A stretch of 32,546 bases of DNA, taken from a virus. The position numbers and the translations under genes are program-made. Position 1 is the stretch's first letter, and every line of letters starts with the position of its first letter. The stretch is from positions 1 through 32,546 of the IMG/VR virus record IMGVR_UViG_3300044645_002217. One strand, 5' to 3'. The notes beneath the pieces are model-generated. The model saw nothing but the letters and a program-made list of their open reading frames with translations. It made no database searches and was not told the origin of the DNA. Below, in pieces: positions 1-8,308 of this stretch.

Positions 1-20
1 CTCATTCGGAGGTTTTTTCC

Positions 21-467
21 TTGGCCGAGACAGATTTCGAGGCCGACCGGGTCGGTCTTGACCTGTTCGGTCATCCAGTGGGTCCGCTGCGCGATCCGCG
101 GGGGCGTCCATCGTTTGCGAAAAGCAAAGAGAATCAGATGCTTGTGATAACCCTGCGAGCGCGCGGCTGGTCGCAGGCGCAAGTCGCGGCCTTCATGGGC
201 TGCGATGACAAGACTTTGCGGAAACATTTCTCCCGCGAGCTGGAGCACGGCGCGCTGTTCATGGAAGGGATCGCGATGCAGGCGCTGGTCCGCAAGATGC
301 AGGAAGGGCACGTCGGCGCGACCAAGGAAATCCTGGCCATCACGAAGGCAGCGGTCGCGCCGACTTCGCCGGCCAAGCCAAAGGCGACCGCGCCGATCGG
401 CAAGAAGGACGCGCTGCAGCGTGACGCCAAGGCGCCGCCGGAAAGCTGGGGCGAGCTGCTGAACTGA
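21..467 (+). CDS. Terminase small subunit-like DNA-binding protein
   Basis: This 148-aa protein probably recognises phage DNA for packaging as the small terminase subunit. Residues about 40-80 have a helix-turn-helix pattern (RARGWSQAQVAAFMGCDDKT), followed by a basic, Ala/Lys/Pro-rich tail. It lies one base upstream of the large terminase gene, the usual partner position, and that context is the main argument for the call. The start is TTG at 21, chosen because GGAGG at 8-12 sits 8 bases upstream; no ATG gives a better fit. Small terminases diverge strongly, so identity rests on HTH plus synteny. A different DNA-binding regulator is the alternative. Confidence 0.75.
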   Translation: MAETDFEADRVGLDLFGHPVGPLRDPRGRPSFAKSKENQMLVITLRARGWSQAQVAAFMGCDDKTLRKHFSRELEHGALFMEGIAMQALVRKMQEGHVGATKEILAITKAAVAPTSPAKPKATAPIGKKDALQRDAKAPPESWGELLN

Positions 468-468
468 C

Positions 469-2172
469 ATGCCCTTTGACTTTGCCTGCCTCGACTGGGC
501 CGAGAAACTCGCCCGGGGCGAAACGCCTATTGCCGATCTGCCGCTTGATGCCGCGGCGGCCGAGCGGGCGGTGGGGATCTTCAACCGGCTGCGCCTGCCA
601 GATGTGCCGGGGCAACCTTCGCTGGCGGAAGCTGCAGGCGAGTGGATGCGCGACATCGTTCGCGCGGCCTTCGGATCGATGGCGACGAGCGCCAGCGGCT
701 ACGAATCCAGGCAGGTTGGCGAGGTCTTCATCCTGGTGCCAAAGAAGAACGCCAAGACGACGAGCGCGGCGGCCATCGCCCTGACCTTCATGCTGCTCAA
801 CCGGCGGCGCAATGCGGACATGCTGATCATCGGTCCGACGCAGAAGATCAGCGAGACGGCCTTCGAGCAGGCAAAGGGCATGATCGATGCGGACCCGGAA
901 GGGTTCCTGCAGAAGCGGTTCCATGTCCAGGACCACAAGAAGACGATCCGCTGCCGGGTGACTGGCGCGCGGCTGATGATCCGGACGTTCGGAATGGATG
1001 TGCTGACCGGGGCAAAGCCGGTCTTTGCGTTGATCGACGAGGTGCATATCCTGGGGTCCATCCCCTACGCGGCCGATGTGATCCGGCAGATCAGGGGCGG
1101 CATGCTGCCCTTTCCGGAGAGCCTGCTGGTGATGATCACCACGCAGTCGGATCATCCGCCGCAAGGGGTTTTCAGGACCGAGCTTGACTATGCCCGCGCG
1201 GTGCGGGACGGCAAGATCACCGAGCGGGTCAGGCTGCTGCCTGTCCTGTACGAGTTTCCGGACACGATCCAGCGGAGCAAAGGCCGAGACTGGACCGATC
1301 CTGCGCTCTGGCCGATGGTCACGCCGAACCTCGGGCGGTCGGTGTCGATCGAGGCGTTACTGGACGGGTTCGCGCGGGCGAAGGCAGACGGGCAGACAGA
1401 GGTCATCGCCTGGGCGACGCAGCACCTGAACATCGAGGTCGGCGTCGGCATCAGGGCCACGACATGGATCGGGGCGCAGTTCTGGGAGGCCGCGGCCGAG
1501 CCCGATATCGCTGACCTTGGCGCGCTGATGGAGCGCTGCGAGGTTGCCGTTATCGGCATCGACGGCGGCGGGCTTGACGACCTGCTTGGTCTGGCCGTGA
1601 TCGGACGAGAGCGCGGCACGCGAAGGTGGATGTTGTGGACCCATGCCTGGGCGCATCCGGAAGTGCTTGAGCAGCGCAAGGAGATTGCCGGGATTCTGCG
1701 GCAATTCGAGGCTGACGGGGACCTTACGATCCTGTCGGCAGCCGACAAGACCGGCGATGTGACCGGCGTTGCCGACGTGGTCGAGAGGCTGCTTCAGGCC
1801 GGCTTGCTGCCCGGGACCGGGGCAGTCGGGCTGGACCCGTACGGCGTCAGCACGATCGTGGACGAGCTGGCATTCCGGGGCCTGTCAGAAGACCAGATGG
1901 CGGCGATTCCGCAGGGCTCGCGACTTTCGGCGGCGATCTGGGGAATGGAGCGAAAGCTGAAGGACGGAACGCTTGTGCATGCAGCACGTCCGTTGATGGC
2001 CTGGGTCCTGGGCAATGCGAAAACCGAACAGCGGGGCAGCGCGGTGATGATCACCAAGGAAACGGCTGGCAAGGCGAAGATCGACCCTCTGGTCGCGGCC
2101 TTCGATGCCTTCATGCTGATGGCGCGTAACCCGGAAGCGCAGGACGCGAAATCGTTCTGGGAAGCGGTCTAG
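469..2172 (+). CDS. terL: Terminase large subunit (packaging ATPase/nuclease)
   Basis: This 567-aa motor protein pumps DNA into the prohead and cuts the concatemer. The N-terminal ATPase half shows a deviant Walker A at residues 91-98 (PKKNAKTT), as is usual for the HK97-like terminase group, and a Walker B ending in acidic residues at about 186-191 (FALIDE). The C-terminal half has the RNase H-like nuclease pattern, with acidic residues at D365 in an IGIDGGG stretch, near D456 (GLDPYG), and in a KIDPLVAAFDA segment near the end. Length is normal for the family. It follows the small subunit by one base and overlaps the start of the portal gene. Function is secure; the packaging type (cos or pac) cannot be read here. 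Confidence 0.95.
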   Translation: MPFDFACLDWAEKLARGETPIADLPLDAAAAERAVGIFNRLRLPDVPGQPSLAEAAGEWMRDIVRAAFGSMATSASGYESRQVGEVFILVPKKNAKTTSAAAIALTFMLLNRRRNADMLIIGPTQKISETAFEQAKGMIDADPEGFLQKRFHVQDHKKTIRCRVTGARLMIRTFGMDVLTGAKPVFALIDEVHILGSIPYAADVIRQIRGGMLPFPESLLVMITTQSDHPPQGVFRTELDYARAVRDGKITERVRLLPVLYEFPDTIQRSKGRDWTDPALWPMVTPNLGRSVSIEALLDGFARAKADGQTEVIAWATQHLNIEVGVGIRATTWIGAQFWEAAAEPDIADLGALMERCEVAVIGIDGGGLDDLLGLAVIGRERGTRRWMLWTHAWAHPEVLEQRKEIAGILRQFEADGDLTILSAADKTGDVTGVADVVERLLQAGLLPGTGAVGLDPYGVSTIVDELAFRGLSEDQMAAIPQGSRLSAAIWGMERKLKDGTLVHAARPLMAWVLGNAKTEQRGSAVMITKETAGKAKIDPLVAAFDAFMLMARNPEAQDAKSFWEAV

Positions 2173-2174
2173 TG

Positions 2175-3383
2175 ATGAGCGTCCTGTCGCGGATCACTTC
2201 GGCCTTTCGCCGCGAACGCAAGGCAGTGACGGACATTCCGCTTGGGTTCTCATGGTCGGAAAGCCGGGCAGGTTATTCCGTTTCGGCCACGTCTTCGCTG
2301 GAAGTATCGACAGTCATGGCTTGCGTCAGGGCGATCAGCGAAGGCACGGCGCAGGTGCCGATTCATGCTCATCGCCGTGACGGCCGTGGTGTTCGAGGGC
2401 CAAAGGTCGCCCATCCAATCGTCGAGCTTCTTGGTCGCGCGCCGAACGAATGGCAGTCCGGGTACGAGTTCAGGGAAACCATCGCGCTGCATGTCATCCT
2501 GACCGGCAACGCCTATGTCTATGTCAGCCGCCGTGAAGACGGCGGTGTCCTTGAACTGATCCCGATCGAGCCAAGCCGCGTCATGGTCGAGCGCCGACGG
2601 GACATGTCGATCGTGTATCGAATTATGTTCGAGGACGGCAGCACTCCGCTTTTGTCGGCGGCCGATGTCTGGCACCTGCGCGGGCCTTCGTGGGACACAT
2701 GGCGCGGCCTTGATGCAGTCAAGCTGGCACGGCAGTCGATCGGTCTGGCAACGGCCACCGAGGCGGCTCATTCCGCGCTGCACAGAAATGGCGCCCAGGT
2801 CACTGGCCTTCTGTCGATGAACAACAAGCTGAGCCCTGACAGGTACGCTCAACTTGCGGCGTGGCTTGACAGGCATAGCGCGGGCGGAGAGCGCGAAGGC
2901 AAGCCCATCATTCTGGATGACGGCGCCAAATATCAGCCGATGCAGATGACCGGAGTTGACGCGCAGCACGTCGAGACCAGACGGCATCAGGTGCTGGAGA
3001 TTTGCCGCCATTTCCGCGTCATTCCGATGATGGTCGGAGCAAGCGAAACACCGACCTACGCCAGCGCAGAGCAGATGTTCATCGCGCATGTCGTCCATAC
3101 GCTGACCCCCTGGGCAGAACGCATCGAACAATCGGCAACCCGGGCGCTGATATCGTCGAGCGAAAATGTAGAGCTGCGCCACGACTTCAATGACCTGATG
3201 CGAGGCGCGGCACAGGATCGCGCGGAATACAACGCCAAGGCGCTTGGCTCCGGGGGTGCGCCGGCCTGGATGACGCCCAACGAGGTGCGCGCGCAAGAGG
3301 GCCTGGACCCGATTGCCGGCGGGGACGACCTGCCGCGGCCGATACAGGCGCAACCGTCACCGCCTACCGACGCAGCGGTTTGA
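2175..3383 (+). CDS. Portal protein, HK97 family
   Basis: This 402-aa protein would form the dodecameric ring at the capsid vertex through which DNA passes and to which the tail attaches. The sequence has the typical HK97 portal start (variable N-terminus, then a V-MACVRAISEG helix near residue 50), a central ETPTYASAEQ segment, and an Asp/Pro/Gln-rich C-terminus. Length matches the family (about 390-430 aa). The stop of the large terminase overlaps a GTG at 2172, which is directly followed by an ATG at 2175; either start is possible and they differ by one residue. It sits between large terminase and prohead protease, the standard order. Confidence 0.93.
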   Translation: MSVLSRITSAFRRERKAVTDIPLGFSWSESRAGYSVSATSSLEVSTVMACVRAISEGTAQVPIHAHRRDGRGVRGPKVAHPIVELLGRAPNEWQSGYEFRETIALHVILTGNAYVYVSRREDGGVLELIPIEPSRVMVERRRDMSIVYRIMFEDGSTPLLSAADVWHLRGPSWDTWRGLDAVKLARQSIGLATATEAAHSALHRNGAQVTGLLSMNNKLSPDRYAQLAAWLDRHSAGGEREGKPIILDDGAKYQPMQMTGVDAQHVETRRHQVLEICRHFRVIPMMVGASETPTYASAEQMFIAHVVHTLTPWAERIEQSATRALISSSENVELRHDFNDLMRGAAQDRAEYNAKALGSGGAPAWMTPNEVRAQEGLDPIAGGDDLPRPIQAQPSPPTDAAV

Positions 3384-3393
3384 GGATCAGGAC

Positions 3394-4068
3394 ATGAACA
3401 GACTGGAAGTCAAATTCGCGGCCGATGACGTAGACGCGAATACCGGAGAATTTTCGGGCTATGGGGCAGTGTTCGGCAACGTCGATTCCTACGGCGACAC
3501 GATCGCTCCGGGGGCGTTCAAGGCGTCGTTGCGCGAGTGGCGGAAGGCCGGGAAATTGCCCCCGATGCTGGTCCAGCATGGCGGCTGGGGGATGCGTGAC
3601 ATGGATGCGCTTCCGATCGGCATCTGGACCGACATGAGCGAGGACGACAAAGGGCTGACTGTCAAGGGCAGGATCATCAACCTTGACACGGATCGCGGCA
3701 AGACGATCCACGGAGCGATGAAGGAAGGTGCGCTGGACGGCCTTTCGATCGGGTATCTGGCAAAGAAATTCACGCTTGGCACCAAGCCGGACGAGCCGCG
3801 GCGGAAACTGGAAATGATCGACCTTGTCGAGGTTTCGGTTGTGACCTTTCCAGCCAATGGCCTGGCCCGAGTCGCATCCGTCAAAGCGGCCGAAGCGATC
3901 GAAACCATTCGTCAATTCGAGGACTTCCTGCGGGATGCAGGCGGGTTCTCGCACGCCGCGGCGAAAGCAATCGCCTCGCGCGGATTCAAGGCTGCGGATC
4001 CTCGGGATGAGGACGGGGCCGATCTGGCGGCGATCATTCGCCGCAACATCGAAACCCTTTCGACATAG
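3394..4068 (+). CDS. Prohead protease, HK97 (U35) family
   Basis: This 224-aa serine protease should mature the capsid by removing the N-terminal delta domain of the major capsid protein and then degrading itself. Visible family features are the N-terminal FSGYGAVFGNVDSYGD block, a conserved histidine in MLVQHGG, the GLSIGY serine block and the VEVSVVTFPANGLARV strand. The frame is open from 3313, but the ATG at 3394 is preferred: it follows an AGGATCAGG stretch and the upstream residues overlap the portal C-terminus and look non-native. The gene lies directly upstream of the capsid gene, consistent with substrate pairing. Confidence 0.93.
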   Translation: MNRLEVKFAADDVDANTGEFSGYGAVFGNVDSYGDTIAPGAFKASLREWRKAGKLPPMLVQHGGWGMRDMDALPIGIWTDMSEDDKGLTVKGRIINLDTDRGKTIHGAMKEGALDGLSIGYLAKKFTLGTKPDEPRRKLEMIDLVEVSVVTFPANGLARVASVKAAEAIETIRQFEDFLRDAGGFSHAAAKAIASRGFKAADPRDEDGADLAAIIRRNIETLST

Positions 4069-4077
4069 GAGGCCTCG

Positions 4078-5424
4078 ATGGCCGTGGAAGAAATCAAGAG
4101 CCTGATCGAGGATCAGGGCAGGGCTTTCGAAGAGTTCAAGGCGGCAAACGATGCGCGCCTGAAGGAACTCGAGAAGAAGGGCGCATCGGACGTGCTGACC
4201 GAAGAGAAGGTCGCGCGGATCGACGAAGCTCTCAACGTGCTGGCCGAGGCCAAGGAAGCGGTCGAAAAGAAACTGCCGTCGCGCCTGGATGCGATGGAAG
4301 CCAAGATCAACCGCGCCATGCTGGGCGGCGATCTGAAGGCCGACGAAAAGGCTGCTGCCGAGCTGAAGGTGTTCAACGCCGAGGCCAAGTCGCGCGCGGC
4401 GTCTCGCGGCCAGAGCGCAGTGGTGTTCGACGCCGAGGGCTATGCCGACTATCGCAAGGCTTTCGACACCTACATCCGCAACGGGATGACCGCCCTGGCG
4501 GTGTCCGAATCCAAGGCGCTTGCCTCAACCGTTGATCCGGACGGCGGCTACCTTGTTCCGGCGGACATCTCGGGGCGGATCGTTGCGCGGGCCTTCGAGA
4601 CCTCGCCGATGCGTGAATACGCAGCGGTTCAGGTGATCTCGTCGGACGCGCTTGAAGGGCTCTATGATCTCAATCCGGGCGTCTCCGGCGGTTGGGTGTC
4701 GGAGCGGCAGACGCGACCGGAGACCAATACGCCCCAGCTTGGGAAGTGGCGCGTCGAGGTTCACGAGCAGTATGCGAACCCCGCCGCGACCCAGCGCATC
4801 CTTGACGACGCGATTCTGAACGTCGAGGCCTGGCTGGCGGCCAAGACGGGTGACATTCTGGGGCGCACCGAGAATGCGGCTTTCGTGACCGGCGACGGTG
4901 TAGGCAAGCCGCGCGGCTTTGCTTCCTACACCACGGCGGCGACGGAGGACGCTACCCGTTCCTGGGGTGCTCTCGAACACGTCAACACCGGGCAGGCCAG
5001 TGGCTTCCTGACGACCACTGCAGGCTCCGATTGCCTTCTGAACCTGATCGGTGCCTTCAAGGCCGTCTACATCAACACGAACACGGCATGGTACGCTAAC
5101 CGCGCCGCGATCACGGCGGTGCGGAAGCTGAAGTCGCAGGACGGTGTCTATCTGTGGCAGCCCGGCCTGCAGCTCGGCCAGCCGCAGACCCTGCTGACCT
5201 TCCCGGTGCGGCTGATGCAGGACATGGCAGCGCTTGCTTCTGGATCGCTGTCGATGGCGCTTGGCGACATGAACCAGGCCTATCAGATCGTGCAGCGCGC
5301 GGGGATCACCACCCTTCGCGACCCGTTCACGAACAAGCCTTTCGTCCACTTCTACAGCATCGCCCGCGTTGGCGGCGGCATCGTGGACTTCGAAGCGCTC
5401 AAGTTCCTGCGGTTCGGTACCTGA
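4078..5424 (+). CDS. Major capsid protein, HK97 fold with delta domain
   Basis: This 448-aa protein forms the icosahedral shell. Residues 1-about 120 are charged and strongly helical (coiled-coil), the scaffold-like delta domain expected to be cut off by the upstream protease. The HK97 fold follows from about residue 145, with the recognisable DPDGGYLVPADISG entry, an acidic/aromatic E-loop region, a GDGVGKPRGFA block and a C-terminal VHFYSIARVGGGIVDFEA strand. Start at 4078 has a perfect AGGAGG at 4067-4072, overlapping the protease stop, the strongest ribosome site of the late block, fitting high expression. Two repeated hairpins begin at its stop codon. Confidence 0.96.
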   Translation: MAVEEIKSLIEDQGRAFEEFKAANDARLKELEKKGASDVLTEEKVARIDEALNVLAEAKEAVEKKLPSRLDAMEAKINRAMLGGDLKADEKAAAELKVFNAEAKSRAASRGQSAVVFDAEGYADYRKAFDTYIRNGMTALAVSESKALASTVDPDGGYLVPADISGRIVARAFETSPMREYAAVQVISSDALEGLYDLNPGVSGGWVSERQTRPETNTPQLGKWRVEVHEQYANPAATQRILDDAILNVEAWLAAKTGDILGRTENAAFVTGDGVGKPRGFASYTTAATEDATRSWGALEHVNTGQASGFLTTTAGSDCLLNLIGAFKAVYINTNTAWYANRAAITAVRKLKSQDGVYLWQPGLQLGQPQTLLTFPVRLMQDMAALASGSLSMALGDMNQAYQIVQRAGITTLRDPFTNKPFVHFYSIARVGGGIVDFEALKFLRFGT

Positions 5425-5492
5425 TGAGATGCGGGCGGGTATATGCCCGCCCCCATCACTTGATGAGATGCGGGCGGGCGAATGCCCGCCCC
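5422..5492 (+). repeat. Two tandem 39-bp hairpin units after the capsid gene
   Basis: The 18-base string TGATGAGATGCGGGCGGG occurs at 5422-5439 and again at 5461-5478, so the unit is 39 bp. Each copy folds: GGGCGGG (5433-5439) with CCCGCCC (5446-5452), loop 6, extended by GATG/CATC (5428-5431 with 5454-5457) across one C/C mismatch; and GGGCGGG (5472-5478) with CCCGCCC (5485-5491), loop 6. The first unit starts on the capsid stop codon. There is no T-run, so a classic intrinsic terminator is unlikely; mRNA 3'-end protection or processing, or partial attenuation, is more plausible. Confidence 0.85.
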
Positions 5493-5523
5493 TGCCCGAA
5501 ACCCTTTCCAAAGGAGAGCCATC

Positions 5524-5949
5524 ATGCGTGACATGATGAACAACATCCATCCGGTTCCGGCCATCGCGCCGGTCGTGGTGGCTGACAACACCGCCCAAGT
5601 CTCGGCGATCATCGATCTGCGCGACTATGACGGCTGCACTTTCGTTATCCAGACGGGTACGCTCGCCGACGCTGACGCAACCTTTGCGGTCACGCTTGAC
5701 CATGGCGACGCGTCGAACCTTTCGGACGCCACTGCCGTGACGGCGGCGACGGGCCTGATCGGGACGACTGCGCTGGCCGGTTTCAACTTTGCTGATGACG
5801 GCGAGTGCCGCAAGATCGGCTATGCCGGCTCGCGTCGGTACGTCCGGCTGACCGTCACGCCGGCAACCAACACCGGCAATGCCCCGATCGCTGCCGTTGC
5901 AATTCTGGGCCTGCCGAGGATCGCGGCGACCGCAAACCCGCCGCAGTGA
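5524..5949 (+). CDS. Probable capsid accessory/decoration protein, unknown function
   Basis: This 141-aa protein is acidic, Ala/Thr/Val-rich, and predicted mostly beta, with no membrane segment or signal peptide. I do not recognise a named family. Its place between the major capsid protein and the first head-tail connector is where head decoration or stabilisation proteins often sit, and it has a strong ribosome site (AAAGGAGA at about 5510-5517) before ATG 5524, suggesting abundant expression. The frame is open from 5482, but that part runs through the hairpin repeats, so 5524 is preferred. Its stop codon starts another hairpin resembling the two after the capsid gene. The decoration role is inference from position only. 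Confidence 0.75.
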   Translation: MRDMMNNIHPVPAIAPVVVADNTAQVSAIIDLRDYDGCTFVIQTGTLADADATFAVTLDHGDASNLSDATAVTAATGLIGTTALAGFNFADDGECRKIGYAGSRRYVRLTVTPATNTGNAPIAAVAILGLPRIAATANPPQ

Positions 5950-5986
5950 TGAGACCAGGCGGGGTTGCCCTGCAGCCCCGCCTGCT
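5947..5986 (+). other. Third stop-codon hairpin
   Basis: CAGGCGGGG (5956-5964) pairs perfectly with CCCCGCCTG (5976-5984) around an 11-base loop. It starts with TGATGAGA at 5947, the same lead-in as the two repeats after the capsid gene, again with the gene stop codon as its first three bases. It is followed by CTTTG rather than a T-run. Likely a transcript-level element between the capsid genes and the connector genes. Confidence 0.75.
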
Positions 5987-6044
5987 TTGACCGACGATCA
6001 AGCCCGATGCAGACCGTCATAACCATAGCCGCGACCGAGGCAGA

Positions 6045-6617
6045 ATGATGAAACCACTTGCGCCCGTGCTTGTGACGCCGCCTGCGGTGCTGCCTGTGAG
6101 CTTGCAGGAGGTAAAAGCCCAGGCGCGGGTCGACGGGGCTGACGAGGACGGCCTTATTCTCGACTACATCCGGGCTGCAGTGGCGCATCTGGACGGCTGG
6201 TCAGGCATTCTTGGCCGGTGCCTTGTGACACAAGTCTGGGATCAGTCGCTGGACGGTTTCCCTGCGGACGGGACCATCCGCTTGCCCTTTCCGGACGTGA
6301 CTGCGGCCGTCATCACGTATCGCGACCCCGCCGGTCAGGTGCAGACCCTGACGACAGGATGGGTTCTGGCGGCAGATGACGCGGGGTCGTTTGTCAGCTT
6401 GAGTGAAGGCGCGTCCTGGCCGGCGACGGCTGTGAGGCCGGATGCGGTGACGGTGCGCATGACCGCCGGATATGGGACGGCTGCGGCGGTACCTGCCGCG
6501 CTGAAACTTGCCATCCGGGTCAAGGCGGCGGCGATGTATCAGCAGCGCGAAGGTGAGGGCGCCGAGTCGCCCATGTTCGATGCGCTGTTTGCGCCATACC
6601 GGCGGGTCCTTCTGTGA
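6045..6617 (+). CDS. Head-tail connector, phiE125 gp8/gp6-like
   Basis: This 190-aa protein belongs to the head-tail connector group typified by phage phiE125 gp8, which forms the ring under the portal. Evidence is the N-terminal LVTPPAVLPVSLQEVKAQAR-type helix start, an ILDYIRAAVAHLDGWSGILGRCL segment typical of the family, a central beta region, and a C-terminal helical AALKLAIRVKAAAMYQQREG block. Two ATG codons are adjacent (6045 and 6048); GAGG at 6037-6040 spaces better to the second. It overlaps the next gene by a TGATG junction and precedes the head closure protein, the usual order. Confidence 0.85.
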   Translation: MMKPLAPVLVTPPAVLPVSLQEVKAQARVDGADEDGLILDYIRAAVAHLDGWSGILGRCLVTQVWDQSLDGFPADGTIRLPFPDVTAAVITYRDPAGQVQTLTTGWVLAADDAGSFVSLSEGASWPATAVRPDAVTVRMTAGYGTAAAVPAALKLAIRVKAAAMYQQREGEGAESPMFDALFAPYRRVLL

Positions 6618-6943
6618 TGCAAGCGGGACAGATGGACCGGCGGGTGCGGTTTGAGCGGGCGACGTTGACCGATGACGGGGTTGCCATGACTGAAGTCTGG
6701 GCTCCGCATGGCGCTCCAATCTGGGCTGCGAAGGCCGAAATCAGCGACGGCGAGCGGTGGCGCGCCGGCGAAGTGGCGGCGCATGTGACAACCCGGTTCC
6801 GCGTCAGATGGTCGGCGTTTGCGGCCGGCATCACCGCCAAGGACAGACTTGTCTGCGAAGGCCGGACGTTCGACATCACCGGGGTCAAGGAAATCGGCCG
6901 GCGAGAGGGTCTGGAATTCACCGCAGCGGCGAGGGCTGACTGA
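6617..6943 (+). CDS. Head closure (head-tail adaptor) protein
   Basis: This 108-aa small beta-barrel protein would close the portal channel and join head to tail (SPP1 gp16 / HK97 gp7 type). The family pattern is clear: an MDRRVRFER start, a GAPIWAAKAEI strand, an RFRVRWS strand, and a DRLVCEGRTFDITGVKEIGRREGLEF C-terminal half. ATG 6617 overlaps the previous stop (TGATG); a GTG at 6614 in frame adds one residue. It overlaps the next gene by one base, indicating translational coupling through the connector genes. Confidence 0.88.
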   Translation: MQAGQMDRRVRFERATLTDDGVAMTEVWAPHGAPIWAAKAEISDGERWRAGEVAAHVTTRFRVRWSAFAAGITAKDRLVCEGRTFDITGVKEIGRREGLEFTAAARAD

Positions 6944-7515
6944 TGGCTGATGTGAAGTTCGGCTTAACGGTTGACGGGCTAAGCGAGTTCAACGCTGCTC
7001 TGGAAGATCTGGGTAAGAGGATCGGAAAAGCCGTTCTCGAGCGATCGATGCGCAAGGCTGCCGATCCGATGCTGCAGGCAGCAAAGGATATGGCCCCAAA
7101 GCGGAAAGGCAATCTGCGAGACAGCCTGAAAATTGCCAAGGTAACGCTGTTCGACCCCGGCAAAGCTGCCTATGCGGCGACAATCCAGGCGACAGGAGAC
7201 CAGGCAGCTGCGCGCGCGGCCCTTCGCGAAGCCTACAGGGAGCAGGGCGGAGCGGTGGTCGACTTGGCGCTTGGCCCTGATCTGAATGCCAAAGGGCAAT
7301 TCGCGCATCTGGTCGAGTTCGGGACGGGTCCGCGTCATCATGAGAATGGCCGCTTTGTCGGTGAAATGCCGGCCAAACCGTTTCTGCGCCCGGCTTTCGA
7401 CGCCGAAGGTGGAAACACGCTTGAGCGGCTTAAGCCGATCCTGAGTGCAGAAATCGAAAAAGCGGTCAAGCGGCGCGCGGCGAGGGCGGCGCGGGCGGCG
7501 CGGGCCGCGTCATGA
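6943..7515 (+). CDS. HK97 gp10-type tail completion protein
   Basis: This 190-aa protein resembles the HK97 gp10 family, needed to finish or join the tail. Family features are the GLSEFNAALEDLGKRIGKAVLERSMRKAADPML N-terminal helix, the KRKGNLRDSLKI block and the AHLVEFGTGPRH motif followed by PAKPFLRPAFD. The last about 13 residues are an Arg-Ala repeat (RRAARAARAARAAS) made by a GCG/GGC-rich DNA repeat at about 7474-7512, a low-complexity extension I would not expect in the core family. The start ATG overlaps the previous stop by one base; the end overlaps the next gene by four. Confidence 0.88.
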   Translation: MADVKFGLTVDGLSEFNAALEDLGKRIGKAVLERSMRKAADPMLQAAKDMAPKRKGNLRDSLKIAKVTLFDPGKAAYAATIQATGDQAAARAALREAYREQGGAVVDLALGPDLNAKGQFAHLVEFGTGPRHHENGRFVGEMPAKPFLRPAFDAEGGNTLERLKPILSAEIEKAVKRRAARAARAARAAS

Positions 7516-7898
7516 AGGCAGCCTTTCGCGCGCTTCTGATGCAAGCTACGGCCGTTGCGGCTTTGGCCGGCACGCGGATCAACTGGGGTGCGCATCCGCA
7601 GGGGCTGCCATTGCCCGGGATCGTGCTGACGATGGTGAGCGATTTTGAGCCTCTGACGCTGGAGGGCCGCAGTGGCCTGCAACAGGGGCGCGTGCAGGTC
7701 GATTGCTATGCCATCGGATATCTGGCCGCGCACGACCTGTCGGTTGCGGTTCGCGCGGTCCTGCACGGTTACAAGGGCGGTCAGTTCAGATTGATCGAGC
7801 ACGCTGCCACGCGGGATGATCGCGAGGGCGGAAACGATGAAGCCGAGCGGCCATTCCGCATCGGCATGGATTTCATCACTCACTGGAGGACAACATGA
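7512..7898 (+). CDS. Tail terminator, DUF3168 family
   Basis: This 128-aa protein matches the DUF3168 group, thought to cap the tail tube at the head-proximal end (gpU/gp17-like). Seen features are the N-terminal helix FRALLMQATAVAALAGTRINWG, a GIVLTMVSD strand, a GLQQGRVQVDCYA block and the closing RPFRIGMDFITHWR strand. The start overlaps the gp10-like stop as ATGA; its end overlaps the tail tube start as ATGA. Order gp10-like, DUF3168, tube protein is standard for siphoviruses with HK97-type heads. Confidence 0.87.
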   Translation: MKAAFRALLMQATAVAALAGTRINWGAHPQGLPLPGIVLTMVSDFEPLTLEGRSGLQQGRVQVDCYAIGYLAAHDLSVAVRAVLHGYKGGQFRLIEHAATRDDREGGNDEAERPFRIGMDFITHWRTT

Positions 7899-8308
7899 GC
7901 GCTGACATCGGATATACGTCCGAATTCGCCATCGAGGGCGCAACGCCCGGAACCTATGTGAAGGTTGCGCAGGTCGTCGCTATCACGCCGCCCGGGATGA
8001 CACGAGATTCGGTCGAGATTACGCACCTCGAAAGTGCCAACGGGTACAAGGAATACATCGCCGGCCTTAAGGACGGCGGAGAAGCGTCGATCACGTTCAA
8101 CTTCGTCGCTTCGGCCACGGACACGATGGTGACCGCGTTCGAGGCTGACACTGGCAAGTACCAGATCAAGTTTCCCAACGGCGTGCGGATGCAGTTCAGC
8201 GGGTTCTTCACGGCCTACAATCCGCCCGAGCTGGCGCCTGGCAACGTGATGCAGGCGACGGCGACAATGAAGGTGACCGGCAAGGCCACGTTGCTGGCGG
8301 CTTCGTGA
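7895..8308 (+). CDS. Major tail tube protein
   Basis: This 137-aa protein should polymerise into the non-contractile tail tube. It is beta-rich, opens with a YTSEFAIEGATPGTYVKVAQV segment, includes an SVEITHLESANGYKEYIAGLKDGG loop region typical of tube proteins, and ends with an A-T-MKVTGKATLL strand. A GGAGGACA site at about 7883-7890 precedes ATG 7895. Position between the tail terminator and the chaperone pair with a frameshift site is diagnostic. Short for the family, but other Rhodobacterales phages have similarly compact tube proteins (from memory). Confidence 0.88.
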   Translation: MSADIGYTSEFAIEGATPGTYVKVAQVVAITPPGMTRDSVEITHLESANGYKEYIAGLKDGGEASITFNFVASATDTMVTAFEADTGKYQIKFPNGVRMQFSGFFTAYNPPELAPGNVMQATATMKVTGKATLLAAS

